Origin: Amantichitinum ursilacus
Lineage (GTDB): Bacteria > Pseudomonadota > Gammaproteobacteria > Burkholderiales > Chitinibacteraceae
Direction: 5' to 3'
Length of the DNA: 64,000 nucleotides
Assembly (NCBI RefSeq): GCF_001294205.1
Contig: NZ_LAQT01000005.1
Span: 62,001-126,000, forward strand
Within the stretch, counting starts at the first letter, position 1; every line of letters starts with the position of its first letter. The translations under genes were made by a program, and so were the position numbers. A model generated the notes under the pieces. It did no database searches and had not been told where the DNA came from. It worked only from the letters and a program-made list of their open reading frames with translations. Positions 63,765 to 64,000 of this stretch are shown here, one piece after another.

Positions 63765-64000
63765 ATGACTGCGCGTTCCCTTATTGCTGCTGCCGTTGCC
63801 ACTTTCGCCCTCTCCGCCGGCGCTGCCCACGCCGCCGAAACCCCAACCGTCGTCATCGTACACGGCGCGTTTGCCGATGGCTCGGACTGGTCTCGCGTGA
63901 TTCCGTATCTGCAAGCCAAAGGCATCAAGGTCACTGCGGTGCAGAACAGCCTGGATAGCCTGGAAGGCGACGTTGCCGCCGCCCAGCGCGCCATCACCAA
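63765..64000 (+). CDS. Secreted alpha/beta hydrolase (partial, N-terminus)
   Basis: The first 78 residues of an exported hydrolase; the gene continues past the window. Signal peptide 'MTARSLIAAAVATFALSAGA' with cleavage after 'AHA'. Then 'TVVIVHGAFADGSDWSRVIP', the oxyanion-loop HG motif of the alpha/beta hydrolase fold, close to esterases of the 'alpha/beta fold hydrolase' group. AAGGAG precedes the ATG. Divergent from the HD/LuxR fusion gene, which may regulate it. Confidence 0.85.
   Translation, partial: MTARSLIAAAVATFALSAGAAHAAETPTVVIVHGAFADGSDWSRVIPYLQAKGIKVTAVQNSLDSLEGDVAAAQRAIT

Overview
The window is GC-rich DNA from a Gram-negative bacterium, most likely a betaproteobacterium of the Neisseriales/Chitinibacteraceae type. 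This is inferred from gene content (TonB/ExbBD, outer-membrane receptors, lipoproteins, a YfaS-type alpha-2-macroglobulin operon, a compact eut cluster) and from dispersed inverted repeats typical of proteobacterial chromosomes. I saw no rRNA, tRNA, CRISPR array or intact insertion sequence. Genes are packed in short operons with many 1-20 nt overlaps.

Left part (1-26 kb): an oligopeptide-type ABC importer (cut off at the left edge); tonB-exbB-exbD-exbD closed by a clear terminator; a large TonB-dependent receptor with a 0.9 kb AT-rich intergenic region upstream; pta; an EF-G paralogue preceded by a terminator-like hairpin; a 75-aa flagellar-rod-like mini-protein; a 107-bp direct repeat; two divergent regulator/enzyme pairs (AraC/SDR, LysR/GST); a sedolisin-family lipoprotein peptidase behind a convincing cyclic-di-GMP-I (GEMM) riboswitch; two small membrane proteins; and a GH1 6-phospho-glycosidase divergent from a LysR gene.

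Middle (25-41 kb): hipBA toxin-antitoxin; LysR with divergent SDR-tautomerase; the five-gene yfaA-yfaT-yfaS-yfaQ'-yfaP (mag-type) alpha-2-macroglobulin operon, whose large protein carries an intact-looking CVEQ thioester motif and whose yfaQ-like gene is reduced to a short HExxH protein; a phytanoyl-CoA-dioxygenase-like protein; a NADAR/YbiA protein; a SulP transporter; and an SMR exporter.

Most interesting block (40.9-50.9 kb, minus strand): nine tightly packed genes. They encode a MoxR AAA+ ATPase, a small bpX5-like protein, a vWA plus beta-propeller protein, a bpX6-like membrane/TPR/propeller protein, a divergent Lgt-family enzyme, two Sel1-repeat lipoproteins, a radical SAM protein resembling the MJ0619/tetraether-synthase group, and a two-helix membrane protein. 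I read it as a MoxR-vWA-beta-propeller ternary system coupled to a possible lipid or lipoprotein modification module.

Right part (51-64 kb): a pfeR-pfeS-pfeA-pfeE-like catecholate siderophore unit with a Fur box; eutB-eutC and an ethanolamine permease with a divergent AraC (EutR-like) regulator and two long inverted repeats between eutB and the permease; a small zinc-ribbon protein; an HD-domain/LuxR-HTH fusion; and the start of a secreted alpha/beta hydrolase.
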